This document shows, in pieces, positions 26,767 to 34,654 of a DNA stretch of 64,000 nt. The notes under the pieces are model-generated. The model was not told the DNA's origin, ran no database searches, and worked only from the letters and a program-made list of their open reading frames with translations. How positions within the stretch are numbered: position 1 is the stretch's first letter; the number at the start of each line of letters is the position of its first letter. This stretch comes from Desulforapulum autotrophicum HRM2 (GTDB lineage: Bacteria > Desulfobacterota > Desulfobacteria > Desulfobacterales > Desulfobacteraceae). A program made the position numbers and the translations under genes. The stretch spans positions 5,525,074 to 5,589,073 of the forward strand of contig NC_012108.1 in NCBI RefSeq assembly GCF_000020365.1. Direction: 5' to 3'.

Positions 26767-27521
26767 ATGCGTTATAACTTTTGGTTATGATATATGTCAT
26801 TTGCGTCTAACAAAATTTAAAGCAACTTAAGATGATGGACATAATTTTGAAGCATAATGCTCTGAGACACAGCATACGCCACAATTTTTATACCTTAGAA
26901 AATTATCGACTCCTACCATCTCTCCAAAATTTTATTAAAACATACGATTCTTAGAATAAGTACGGACAGCTTAAAAAGTCAATACGCTAGTCGCCCCATG
27001 TAAAGAAATAAACTTCGTTAAAAATCAATTTTCGATAAACAAACCCAAAACTCGGGACTGGGCCCAGAATTTTCCAGCCAACAACCTGTTATTCGCTTTA
27101 CAGATATTCGCATCTTGTGACCGGTTTGCCCTGTCCACAAGTAAAAGAGATTGCAGCCTAATGGATCCATCAACTGCTCCTTCAGGAAACGTGTATACTG
27201 GAGGGTGGTCCTGGCAGATACGACTCGAATCCGATATAAGAATGCAATGGTGCAAAGGGACTAGGTCGGGACCAAGTTGAAATATTGACAGTATGCAAGA
27301 GATAACAGGCTGTTCCAGATCTATTGACCCTGGTAGGTAAAACGAATCGAACCAAATTCCCCACGGATCTTTTAAAACCCCTGCTTTAAAAGCAGGGCTG
27401 GTCGAAAAGACCATTCAGGACAAACCCAAAAGCGGTAAACAGAGATACCGTGATACAAAAAAAAGGATGTAAAACCGAAGCCTTACACCCTAAAAGTTTA
27501 CAATTTAAATAATGGTAACGG
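26767..27521. other. Gene-free boundary between the defence island and ssb
   Basis: No convincing gene is seen in this 755-bp stretch; the open frames present have protein-unlike composition. It holds the jetA upstream region (see the dyad at 26787) and a palindrome CCCTGCTTTAAAAGCAGGG at 27376-27394, similar in style to hairpins at transposon ends, but no transposase. No tRNA or attachment-site duplication was recognised. Confidence 0.5.
26771..26800. promoter_or_regulatory. Candidate operator upstream of jetA
   Basis: Two dyads lie 5-35 bp before the jetA start: GTTATAAC (26771-26778) and ATGATATATGTCAT (26787-26800). Their position over the expected promoter suggests a repressor site; no regulator gene is adjacent. 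Confidence 0.25.
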
Positions 27522-28019
27522 TTAGAACGGAATATCATCCTTGGGCGGCACAGACCCGCCAGATCCGCCGCCCTTATATCCGCCGCCCTGGGGCGCCCCA
27601 CCCTGCTGATAACCGGCATTTCCCTGGTAACCACCGCCCTGGGGAGCGCCGCCCCCCTGGCCACCCTGATAGCCACCGCCCTGTTGAGCGCCACCACCAC
27701 CACCGCCACCACCGATAAAGTTGAACTCCCTTATAATGATGTCTGTTGAATAACGGGTAACGCCGTCTTTTTCATACTGGCTGTAAGTAATCTCGCCTTC
27801 CACATAGAGCTGATTACCCTTGTTCACATACTGGGAAATCAGTTCGCCTGTCTTGCCAAAGGCGGTGCAGCGATGCCACTGGGTGACCTCCTGTCCGTCC
27901 TTCATCTTTTTTGAGGTTGCAAGGGAAAATTTACACACCGCAAGCCCGGAGGGGGTGTATGTCATTTCCGGATCTCTGCCAAGATGACCTAAAATAATCG
28001 CTTTGTTAACGCCAGCCAT
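27522..28019 (-). CDS. ssb: Single-stranded DNA-binding protein
   Basis: The 165-residue protein starts MAGVNKAIILGHLGRDPE, the SSB OB-fold signature, and continues with WHRCTAFGKTGELISQY and QLYVEGEITY. From residue 100 comes an unusually long glycine-rich linker with GGGYQGG-type repeats and a run of eight glycines, then the acidic tip DDIPF that binds partner repair proteins. It coats ssDNA in replication, recombination and repair. A CAGGAG ribosome binding site precedes the ATG. It is monocistronic and divergent from the methyltransferase gene. Confidence 0.97.
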   Translation of the reverse strand: MAGVNKAIILGHLGRDPEMTYTPSGLAVCKFSLATSKKMKDGQEVTQWHRCTAFGKTGELISQYVNKGNQLYVEGEITYSQYEKDGVTRYSTDIIIREFNFIGGGGGGGGAQQGGGYQGGQGGGAPQGGGYQGNAGYQQGGAPQGGGYKGGGSGGSVPPKDDIPF

Positions 28020-28096
28020 GATAAACTCCTGTTTATTTTGTTTTAATTATGTGAATGCTTGTTTGAAGGCATTGATTCTGGAATCTGATCTGTTCT

Positions 28097-28128
28097 GTTC
28101 ATAAAAAACTTTTACCGGAATTATGAAC
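28097..28128. promoter_or_regulatory. Inverted repeat between ssb and the RNA methyltransferase gene
   Basis: GTTCATAA (28097-28104) and TTATGAAC (28121-28128) form an 8-bp inverted repeat in the divergent intergenic region, placed where it could control both genes. No known box was recognised. Confidence 0.3.
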
Positions 28129-28180
28129 CAGTGTCAAACCCGACGTTTACTTGGGGCATTTAAAAGGATATAATCACACC

Positions 28181-29356
28181 ATGAAACCAACACCATTTGA
28201 AAAACGGATAAAACGACGGGTAACCGCAAGAAAGCAGACCTTTTTTGCGTCCACAACCCCGGGGCTCAAACAGATCCTGGCCGCTGAATTTGCAGCCCTT
28301 CCCCTGGAAACGGAACATTTTACCATGGCCGAGGGCGGGGTTGTATTCACAGGTCCCATGAAATCCTGCTACCTTGCCAATCTTTACCTTGGAACCGCCT
28401 CCAGAATCACCATGGAGGTTGCGGAATTCAAGGCTGAAAACTTCAGAACCCTTGAAAAAAAACTGGCCCAGGTCGAGTGGGAGCTCTTTCTTAAAAAAAG
28501 GAGCCATATCCATGTGGAGGCCACCACCCACCACTCAAGGCTATATCACACGCGAGCCATTGAAGAGCGGGCCGTTCAGATCATCCAGGACCACCTTGAC
28601 ATGGCGGCACCAGAATCACCCGGCGCACCTGCCAGTTACAAGATCCTGATCCGGGTCAGGGACGACCGGTTTTTCATCTCTTTAGACACCAGCGGAGACC
28701 TTCTCCACAAGCGGGGGCTCACAAGCGCAGTGGGTATGGCCCCCCTGCGGTCAACCCTTGCCCGTTCGATTCTGATCCGGACAGGCTTTTCAGGCAGGGA
28801 ACCGTTGATGGATCCCATGTGCGGGTCAGGCAGTTTCCTCGTTGAAGGGGCAATGATGGCATCCCAGATTCCCCCGGGATTTTATCGGCAGTTTGCCTTT
28901 GAACATTTCCCCTGTTTCAGCCAGGCCCAGTGGAACCACCTGAAAAAAACGGCAGAAAAAAATTTCCGGAACGTGGAAACGCCCCTTATCTTTGGTTTTG
29001 ACCAGGCCGGGAATCTGATTGCGGGTCTTGAGCAAACCCTTTCCGACCATGGGTTTTCAGGGCTGGTACAGGTAGACAAACAGGACTTCTTTGACCTTGG
29101 GCCGAAGGATTTCACCGACCAGGCCGGGGTGGTGGTCCTGAATCCGCCCTATGGTAAACGCCTGGGGGAAAAGGGTGAAACCGCAGAATTTTACAAACGG
29201 ATCGGCGACAAGCTTGCCCGGAATTTCCAGGGATGGAGGGTGGGCATCCTCCTGCCTGAACCTGAACTTGCCAGGGAACTTCCCTTTGCTGTGGAGTTAC
29301 ATCCCCTGTTCCACGGCGGACTTGAAATCCATGTAGCCACGGGTAAAATCCACTGA
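28181..29356 (+). CDS. THUMP-domain class I SAM-dependent RNA methyltransferase (RlmL/Trm14-like)
   Basis: A 391-residue protein. An N-terminal ferredoxin-like plus THUMP region (residues 15-150, with RSHIHVEATTHHSRLYHT) is followed by a Rossmann methyltransferase: LMDPMCGSGSF (SAM motif I), then LNPPYGKR, the NPPY motif of N2-guanine methylases. The layout matches the RlmL N-terminal half (23S rRNA m2G) and archaeal Trm14 (tRNA); the sequence does not say which substrate. ATG 28181 has AAAAGGAT upstream; a TTG at 28151 is possible but less likely. It ends at a shared terminator facing the acyl-CoA dehydrogenase gene. Confidence 0.9.
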   Translation: MKPTPFEKRIKRRVTARKQTFFASTTPGLKQILAAEFAALPLETEHFTMAEGGVVFTGPMKSCYLANLYLGTASRITMEVAEFKAENFRTLEKKLAQVEWELFLKKRSHIHVEATTHHSRLYHTRAIEERAVQIIQDHLDMAAPESPGAPASYKILIRVRDDRFFISLDTSGDLLHKRGLTSAVGMAPLRSTLARSILIRTGFSGREPLMDPMCGSGSFLVEGAMMASQIPPGFYRQFAFEHFPCFSQAQWNHLKKTAEKNFRNVETPLIFGFDQAGNLIAGLEQTLSDHGFSGLVQVDKQDFFDLGPKDFTDQAGVVVLNPPYGKRLGEKGETAEFYKRIGDKLARNFQGWRVGILLPEPELARELPFAVELHPLFHGGLEIHVATGKIH

Positions 29357-29365
29357 AAAAGAAAA

Positions 29366-29388
29366 GCCCGGGTCAAAACGACCCGGGC
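29366..29388. terminator. Bidirectional terminator between convergent genes
   Basis: GCCCGGGTC (29366-29374), loop AAAAC, GACCCGGGC (29380-29388). T-rich DNA follows on both strands (GTTTTT on plus; TTTTC on minus). It serves the RNA methyltransferase gene and the acyl-CoA dehydrogenase gene. Confidence 0.9.
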
Positions 29389-29418
29389 ATGTTTTTACAG
29401 AAATTACTTCAAAAAAGA

Positions 29419-31233
29419 TTAACCGGCAAAGGATGCTTCGTCAATGTCCACGGCTGCACCGCTGACGGTTTTAAGGCCAGCAAGGTTACCCATGGTCATG
29501 GGAAGAAGGGTCTCCACAAAGAACTGCAGTGACTTGATCTGACCGTTGTAAAAGGGTTTGTCCTTTGCCTTGGCCTTTTCAAGTTTGGTGGCTGAGATGG
29601 AGGCTCTCCAGAGCAGCATCCACGCCACGGCAACGTCGCCGGCGGCATCCTGGAAGGGATGGGCATTGGCAAAGGCATTGAGCACCTTGGGTGACATGGC
29701 TGTCTGTCCCATGGTCATGGCAACCTCGCCAAGCTTGTTCAGGGCCTTTTCGATCTTTTCTGCATAGGCCTGGATAGCGGGAATCTCCTTTGCCCCAGCA
29801 ACGGTTTTCTGCATCTCACCAAAGAGATCCATGATGGGCTTGCCCTTGTTCATACCAAGCTTTCTGCCGAGAAGATCCATGGCCTGGATGCCATTGGTGC
29901 CCTCATAGATCATGGTGATGCGGCAGTCCCTCAGGAGCTGGGCCATGGGATACTCTTCGATAAATCCATAACCGCCATAGATCTGCATGCCCTGGCTGCA
30001 CACCTCAAAGGCACGATCCGTGACATAACCCTTGGCAATGGGGGTGAGAACCTCCACAAGGCCCTGGTATTTGGCCCGTTCCGCCTCATCCTTTCCAATG
30101 GCTGCCATGTCTGCACAATAGTTGACATAGTAGAGAATGCTTCGCATGCCTTCCACAAGGGCCTTCATCTTGAGCAGCTGACGACGGACATCCGGGTGCT
30201 GGATAATGGGAACGGCCTTTGCATTGGCATCCATCATCTCAAGAAGATTTTTGCCCTGAATTCTTTGTTTTGCGTAGTTCACGGCATACATGTACGAAGC
30301 CGTGGCGCAGGCAAATCCCTGGAAACCCACCAGGAGCCGGGCCTCGTTCATCATGACAAACATGGCCTTCATGCCCTTGTTCTCTTCACCCAGAAGGGTT
30401 CCCACACACTTGCCGTTACTGCCAAGGGCCAGGGAGCAGGTGCTGTTGCCGTGGATGCCGAGTTTGTGCTCGATGCCCGTGCACACCACATCGTTGAACT
30501 CACCAAGGGAGCCGTCCTCGTTTACGAGAAACTTGGGAACCAGAAACAAGGAGATGCCCTTGGTGCCCTCGGGGGCACCTTCAATGCGGGCAAGGACGGG
30601 GTGGATGATGTTCTCGGTCAGGTCATGCTCTCCGCCGGAGATGAAAATCTTTTCACCTGTGATGGAAAAGGTGCCATCATCGTTTCGTTTGGCCGTGGTG
30701 GTCAGGGCGCCCACATCGGATCCTGCCCCAGGTTCGGTGAGGAGCATGGTGCCTGCCCATTCGCCGGAGTACATTTTTTTAAGAAAAACCCGTTTCTGCT
30801 CGTCGGTGCCAAACTCTTCGACCAGCTTGCCTGCACCATGGGTGAGGCCGGGGTACATCATGAAAGGATAGTTGGCCCCGTTAAAGTATTCCATGGTTGC
30901 CGAAGAAATAGTCCTTGGCATGCCCTGTCCACCCCATTCAGGGTCTTCAGTCATTGCAAGCCATTCTCCCTCGTTAAAAAGGTCATAGAGCCGCTTGAAT
31001 GAAGGAGGCGTTGTTACCTTGCCGTTCTCCAGAACACAGCCATGCTCATCACCCTCCTTCTGGGTGGGAAGGATCTCCTTGACCGCAAGGTTGCGGGCCT
31101 CGGAAACAATGAGGTCGATGGTTTTTTTGTTGAACTCTGCAAATTTTTCGCTTTTCTTTGCAAGCCCTGCCGTGTCAAGCATCTCGTGGAGTAAAAAATC
31201 AATATCCCTTCTGTCGGAAATAAACTGTGCCAT
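29419..31233 (-). CDS. Acyl-CoA dehydrogenase (long-form, about 600 residues)
   Basis: ATG 31233 (MAQFISDRRDIDF) is chosen because GGGGAG precedes it; an upstream in-frame ATG at 31248 has none. The 604-residue flavoenzyme has the acyl-CoA dehydrogenase N-terminal, middle (LLTEPGAGSDVG, EKIFISGGEHDLT) and C-terminal domains, with the catalytic base in IYEGTNGIQ, plus the extra C-terminal segment of the long family. It oxidises acyl-CoA to trans-enoyl-CoA with an electron-transfer flavoprotein as acceptor. It stands alone here. Candidate TetR-type operators lie upstream. Substrate chain length cannot be told from the sequence. Confidence 0.95.
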   Translation of the reverse strand: MAQFISDRRDIDFLLHEMLDTAGLAKKSEKFAEFNKKTIDLIVSEARNLAVKEILPTQKEGDEHGCVLENGKVTTPPSFKRLYDLFNEGEWLAMTEDPEWGGQGMPRTISSATMEYFNGANYPFMMYPGLTHGAGKLVEEFGTDEQKRVFLKKMYSGEWAGTMLLTEPGAGSDVGALTTTAKRNDDGTFSITGEKIFISGGEHDLTENIIHPVLARIEGAPEGTKGISLFLVPKFLVNEDGSLGEFNDVVCTGIEHKLGIHGNSTCSLALGSNGKCVGTLLGEENKGMKAMFVMMNEARLLVGFQGFACATASYMYAVNYAKQRIQGKNLLEMMDANAKAVPIIQHPDVRRQLLKMKALVEGMRSILYYVNYCADMAAIGKDEAERAKYQGLVEVLTPIAKGYVTDRAFEVCSQGMQIYGGYGFIEEYPMAQLLRDCRITMIYEGTNGIQAMDLLGRKLGMNKGKPIMDLFGEMQKTVAGAKEIPAIQAYAEKIEKALNKLGEVAMTMGQTAMSPKVLNAFANAHPFQDAAGDVAVAWMLLWRASISATKLEKAKAKDKPFYNGQIKSLQFFVETLLPMTMGNLAGLKTVSGAAVDIDEASFAG

Positions 31234-31420
31234 TGCTGAACTCCCCATGAATTTATTATTAATAAAGCCCCTGGATCAATCGCCCTGAACCAGACAGGAT
31301 ATGAATTTCCCTTCATATTCTAAATCCGGCTTCAAAAGGCAAATGTTCAAGGAATAGCCCTAATGCCAAAACAAAAATTCAAACAATAAACAAAGTAGAA
31401 ACAGATAGTTTTATAAAAAC

Positions 31421-31489
31421 AAGCACTCGCTTTACCCCGGTTGCTACGGACTGTCTTCCCCTTGTTTGATAAATGAATTATCATTCATT
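31421..31489. promoter_or_regulatory. Two palindromes in the acyl-CoA dehydrogenase promoter region
   Basis: AAGCACTCGCTT (31421-31432) and AATGAATTATCATTCATT (31472-31489) are dyads of the size and shape bound by TetR-family fatty-acid regulators; the second resembles the FadR box of Bacillus as I recall it. They lie 190-260 bp upstream of the dehydrogenase start, in the roughly 500-bp divergent gap to the ABC transporter. Nothing else coding is seen in this gap. Confidence 0.4.
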
Positions 31490-31601
31490 ACATTTGAACG
31501 ACAGATAGTCAACAAGTTTTTGGTTTTTAAGACATTTCGACATTAGCTGTAAATCGAAAACAGGTCGAGACAGGCCCTTTCAGCAGGATCGAATATTAAA
31601 A

Positions 31602-31629
31602 ACAGGGGGTTATTTACTTGACCCCCTGT
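31602..31629. other. Stem-loop in the leader of the ABC importer operon
   Basis: ACAGGGGGT (31602-31610) pairs with ACCCCCTGT (31621-31629) across a 10-nt loop. There is no T-run directly after it. It may be a leader structure or a remnant terminator about 110 bp before the binding-protein gene. Confidence 0.4.
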
Positions 31630-31736
31630 CTTCCGTCTGGTATTTTTGATCGGTTATACGCTATTGCAGACAACAAAATTACCCTTGAACAAATCGGTGT
31701 TGCCTGCCCCACATTAAACTTTTTAGGAGGAATGGG

Positions 31737-33290
31737 ATGAAGAAAATTATTGTATTTGGTTTAACCCTTTTCATGGTGATGGCATTTGGTTTTTCAGCCA
31801 ATGCCAAAACAATGAAAGTCGGTCTTGATGCTGATCCGGTCTCCCTTGACATCCATGTTCAACTCTCGGGCGGAATGCTTCAGCTGTCACACTGGTGCTT
31901 TGATCCCCTGGTCCGTTGGACCCAGGATATGCAGTTTGAACCCCGCCTTGCTACCAAGTGGGAACGGATGGATGATCTGACCATGCGTTTTTACCTTAGA
32001 AAAGGGGTTAAATTTCATTCCGGCAACACCTTTACGGCAAAGGATGTGAAGTGGACCTTTGACCGCATGAGAAAAAGTATAGACTACAAGGGTTTGATTG
32101 AGCCCTTTGAAGGCGTTACCATCATTGACGACTACACCGTGGACATTAAAACAAAAAAACCCTATGCCCTTCTTTTAAACATGGCCACCTATTTCTTTGC
32201 CATGGATTCTGAATTTTACACAGGAACGGATGAGTCCGGCCAGCCCAAGGACGCCATTGTAAAAATTGGTCCCTCCTATGCCCTGGACCATCTCTCCGGA
32301 ACCGGCCCCTTTGTGGTTTCCTCCCGGGAGCAGGGCGTCAAGATGGTGTTTGACCGGTTTAAAGATTACTGGGACACCAAGTCTCCAGGCAATGTGGATC
32401 AAATGATCCTCACCCCCATCAAAGAGGATGCAACCCGGGTTGCCGCCCTTCTTTCAGGCGATGTTGACTTTATCTCCCCCGTTCCTCCCCAGGATTTCAA
32501 CCGCATTGAGGGCGACAAAAATGTCCAGCTTGTCACCATCAACGGCGGCCGAATCATCACCTTCCAGATGAACCAGGAGCGTCGTCCTGAGTTCAAGGAC
32601 GTCAGGGTTCGCCAGGCAATGGTATATGCCGTGAACAACGCCGGCATTGTCAAAAAACTGATGAAGGGAACGGCAACGGTTGCAGCCCAGCAGGGACCCG
32701 AAGGATATGCGGGATACAAGGAAAACCTCAAACCCCGCTTTGACCTTGAAAAGGCAAAGGCCCTCATGAAAGAGGCCGGACTTGAGAATGGGTTTGAATG
32801 CACCATGATCGCTCCTAACAACCGCTATGTAAAGGATGAAAAAATTGCAGAGGCCGTTGTCCAGATGCTTGCCAAGATCAACATCAAGGTGAACCTCAAG
32901 ACCATGCCCAAGGCCCAGTACTGGGATGAATTTGATGCAAAGGTGGCTGACATCCAGATGATCGGATGGCATTCAGACACAGAAGATTCCGGTAATTTCA
33001 CCGAGTTCCTCATGATGTGCATCAACAAGGAGACCGGTTACGGTGCATACAACAGCGGCGTGTACTGCAACAAACGGGTAGATGAACTGACAGTGGCTGC
33101 CCAGTCAGAGACGGACCTTGCCAAGCGGTCCGACATGCTCAAGGAAATCGAGCAGATCCTGTATGACGATGCGGCCTTTATTCCCCTCCACTGGCAGAAT
33201 CTTTCCTATGCCGGCAAAAACAACGTTGGCATCAAGCCTGTGATCAACTCCATGAATTTCCCCTACTTTGGGGATATTGTCGTTAAATAA
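31737..33290 (+). CDS. ABC transporter substrate-binding protein, family 5 (peptide/nickel type)
   Basis: The 517-residue protein has a Sec signal peptide (MKKIIVFGLTLFMVMAFGF) likely cleaved after ANA, so it is periplasmic. The mature part is a family 5 (DppA/OppA-like) binding protein: DADPVSLDIH near the N-terminus, FHSGNTFTAKDVKWTFDRM, and the late IEQILYDDAAFIPLHW stretch. AGGAGG precedes the ATG. Two permeases and two ATPases follow, separated by a 380-bp structured gap that may allow this protein to be made in excess, as is usual for binding proteins. The ligand is not evident; peptides, nickel chelates or sugars occur in this family. Confidence 0.93.
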   Translation: MKKIIVFGLTLFMVMAFGFSANAKTMKVGLDADPVSLDIHVQLSGGMLQLSHWCFDPLVRWTQDMQFEPRLATKWERMDDLTMRFYLRKGVKFHSGNTFTAKDVKWTFDRMRKSIDYKGLIEPFEGVTIIDDYTVDIKTKKPYALLLNMATYFFAMDSEFYTGTDESGQPKDAIVKIGPSYALDHLSGTGPFVVSSREQGVKMVFDRFKDYWDTKSPGNVDQMILTPIKEDATRVAALLSGDVDFISPVPPQDFNRIEGDKNVQLVTINGGRIITFQMNQERRPEFKDVRVRQAMVYAVNNAGIVKKLMKGTATVAAQQGPEGYAGYKENLKPRFDLEKAKALMKEAGLENGFECTMIAPNNRYVKDEKIAEAVVQMLAKINIKVNLKTMPKAQYWDEFDAKVADIQMIGWHSDTEDSGNFTEFLMMCINKETGYGAYNSGVYCNKRVDELTVAAQSETDLAKRSDMLKEIEQILYDDAAFIPLHWQNLSYAGKNNVGIKPVINSMNFPYFGDIVVK

Positions 33291-33341
33291 CCGGCATGGC
33301 CGGAGCCAGACACGGCTTCCGGCCATAACGAAGCATGAAAC
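33287..33341. repeat. Hairpin repeat copy a, downstream of the binding-protein gene
   Basis: Starts in the stop codon of the binding-protein gene. Core CCGGCATGGCCGGA ... TTCCGGCC folds into a strong stem, followed by AACGAA and TGAAAC. The same order of blocks recurs at 33519-33573. As a stem directly after the first gene it may slow 3'-end decay or partly terminate transcription. Confidence 0.7.
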
Positions 33342-33363
33342 TTAGATACTCGACAGCAGAGGC

Positions 33364-33496
33364 GACCGGGGGAGGTTTTACCCGCAGCGGATTAAACGGC
33401 AGCGGTCAGCATGGACGCTGAAGGAGCTGCCGTTTCCCTCGGAGCAGCCCAGGACGGGCTGTGAGAATGAGCGGAGGGTAATACCTCCCTCTGGTC
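33364..33496. repeat. Structured repeat, copy 1 (multi-stem element)
   Basis: An outer stem (GACCGGGGGAGGT...ACCC at 33364-33383 with GGGTAATACCTCCCTCTGGT(C) at 33476-33496) encloses two hairpins: AAACGGCAGC/GCTGCCGTTT (33394-33403/33426-33435) with inner TCAGC/GCTGA, and CAGCCC/GGGCTG (33445-33450/33456-33461). A related copy lies in reverse orientation at 63041-63150, with compensatory changes in the stems. It sits between the binding-protein and permease genes, flanked by direct repeats. Confidence 0.75.
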
Positions 33497-33518
33497 GGCG
33501 GAATGATACGAGTTTCAT

Positions 33519-33573
33519 ATAAACCGGCACGGCCGGATCGAGTTATGGTTCCGGCCCCAACGAATTTTGAAAC
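33519..33573. repeat. Hairpin repeat copy b
   Basis: ATAAACCGGCACGGCCGGA ... TTCCGGCC ... AACGAA ... TGAAAC matches copy a at 33287-33341 block by block, in the same orientation, with a different loop. Together they bracket the structured repeat. Confidence 0.7.
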
Positions 33574-33610
33574 GCCTTCATTGACAATGCTTTGGCGAGT
33601 GTTTCATATA

Positions 33611-33650
33611 AAAAAAAAGGGGCAGACTGTTTCAACCAAAGTCTGACCCC
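33611..33650 (-). terminator. REP-like hairpin with minus-strand T-run upstream of the permease gene
   Basis: GGGGCAGACT (33619-33628) pairs with AGTCTGACCCC (33640-33650). The A-run at 33610-33618 makes it a textbook terminator on the minus strand, although no minus-strand gene leads into it. It may be a repetitive palindrome or block antisense transcription. The permease start lies 20 bp downstream. Confidence 0.5.
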
Positions 33651-33670
33651 ATTACAGAGAACATAAATCC

Positions 33671-34654
33671 ATGTTTGCATTTATCGTACGAAGAATCACC
33701 CAGGCGGTCTTTGTCATGCTGGTGATCAGCCTCATCGGGTTTGCCATTAAAAATAAGATCGGTGATCCTGTCCGGGACCTTGTGGGCCAGCGGGTGACCC
33801 CGGCGGAAAGGGCTGAGATCAGGGATCGCCTCGGTCTTAACGACTCGTTTGGCGAGCAGTATGTGAGATTCCTTAAAAATGCGGCCCACGGGGACCTTGG
33901 ACTCTCTTTTTTCTACAAGAAACCCGCCCTTGACGTGATCATTTCAAAGGCCCCTGCCACCATGGAGCTGGTCTTTGGGGCCGGACTGCTCATCATCCTG
34001 ATCTCCCTTCCCCTTGGGATGTACACGGCCCTGAAACCCAAAAGTTTTTTATCGAGATTCACCATGGGATTTTCCACCCTGGGGGTCTCCATGCCCGTAT
34101 TTTTAACGGCCATCATGCTCATCTACATCTTCGGAGTCCAGCTCCACTGGCTCCCCTCCTACGGCCGGGGAGAAACCGTGGATATTTTCGGCAACGGGTG
34201 GTGGCAGTCGGGTTTTTTCACCGCTGACGGTTTAAAACATCTGATTCTTCCCTGTATCTCCCTTGCATCCATCATGCTGCCCCTGTTCATTCGACTCATC
34301 CGGTCTGAGATGATGGAAGTGCTTGAAACCGAATACATTAAATTTGCCTGGGCCAAGGGACTGCCCCCCATGCGGATATGGCTGGTCCATGCATTTAAAA
34401 ACACCCTGCTGCCTGTGGTTACGGTTTTTGGCGTACAGATCGGCATCATGTTCGCCTTTACCATCCTCACCGAGACGGTTTTCCAATGGCAGGGAATGGG
34501 GTACATGTTCCTTGAAGCCGTGGAGCGCTCGGACATCTCCCTTCTCATTACCTATCTCATCGTCGTGGGGTCCGTATTTGTCATTGTAAATACCCTGGTG
34601 GACATTCTCTATGGATTGATCAACCCCACGATAAGAATAGCAGGAAGAAAATGA
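33671..34654 (+). CDS. ABC transporter permease, DppB type
   Basis: A 327-residue inner-membrane protein with a membrane anchor at residues 7-27, a periplasmic region, and five further spans. The EAA loop that contacts the ATPase is EYIKFAWAKGLPPMRIW. It forms the translocation pore with the next gene product, whose ATG overlaps its stop as ATGA. Family 5-type importer (Dpp/Opp/Nik); the ligand is unknown. Confidence 0.93.
   Translation: MFAFIVRRITQAVFVMLVISLIGFAIKNKIGDPVRDLVGQRVTPAERAEIRDRLGLNDSFGEQYVRFLKNAAHGDLGLSFFYKKPALDVIISKAPATMELVFGAGLLIILISLPLGMYTALKPKSFLSRFTMGFSTLGVSMPVFLTAIMLIYIFGVQLHWLPSYGRGETVDIFGNGWWQSGFFTADGLKHLILPCISLASIMLPLFIRLIRSEMMEVLETEYIKFAWAKGLPPMRIWLVHAFKNTLLPVVTVFGVQIGIMFAFTILTETVFQWQGMGYMFLEAVERSDISLLITYLIVVGSVFVIVNTLVDILYGLINPTIRIAGRK

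Noticed and set aside
27025..27414. 129-residue minus-strand open frame between jetA and ssb
   Set aside because: No ribosome site, no family resemblance, odd composition and no neighbour support; treated as non-coding boundary DNA.
26767..27521. Integrative element attachment site at the island edge
   Set aside because: No tRNA gene, integrase or flanking direct repeat was found on either side of the defence island within the window.
33611..33650. Terminator ending a minus-strand gene
   Set aside because: The T-run orientation fits the minus strand, but no minus-strand gene lies upstream of it; more likely a repetitive palindrome.
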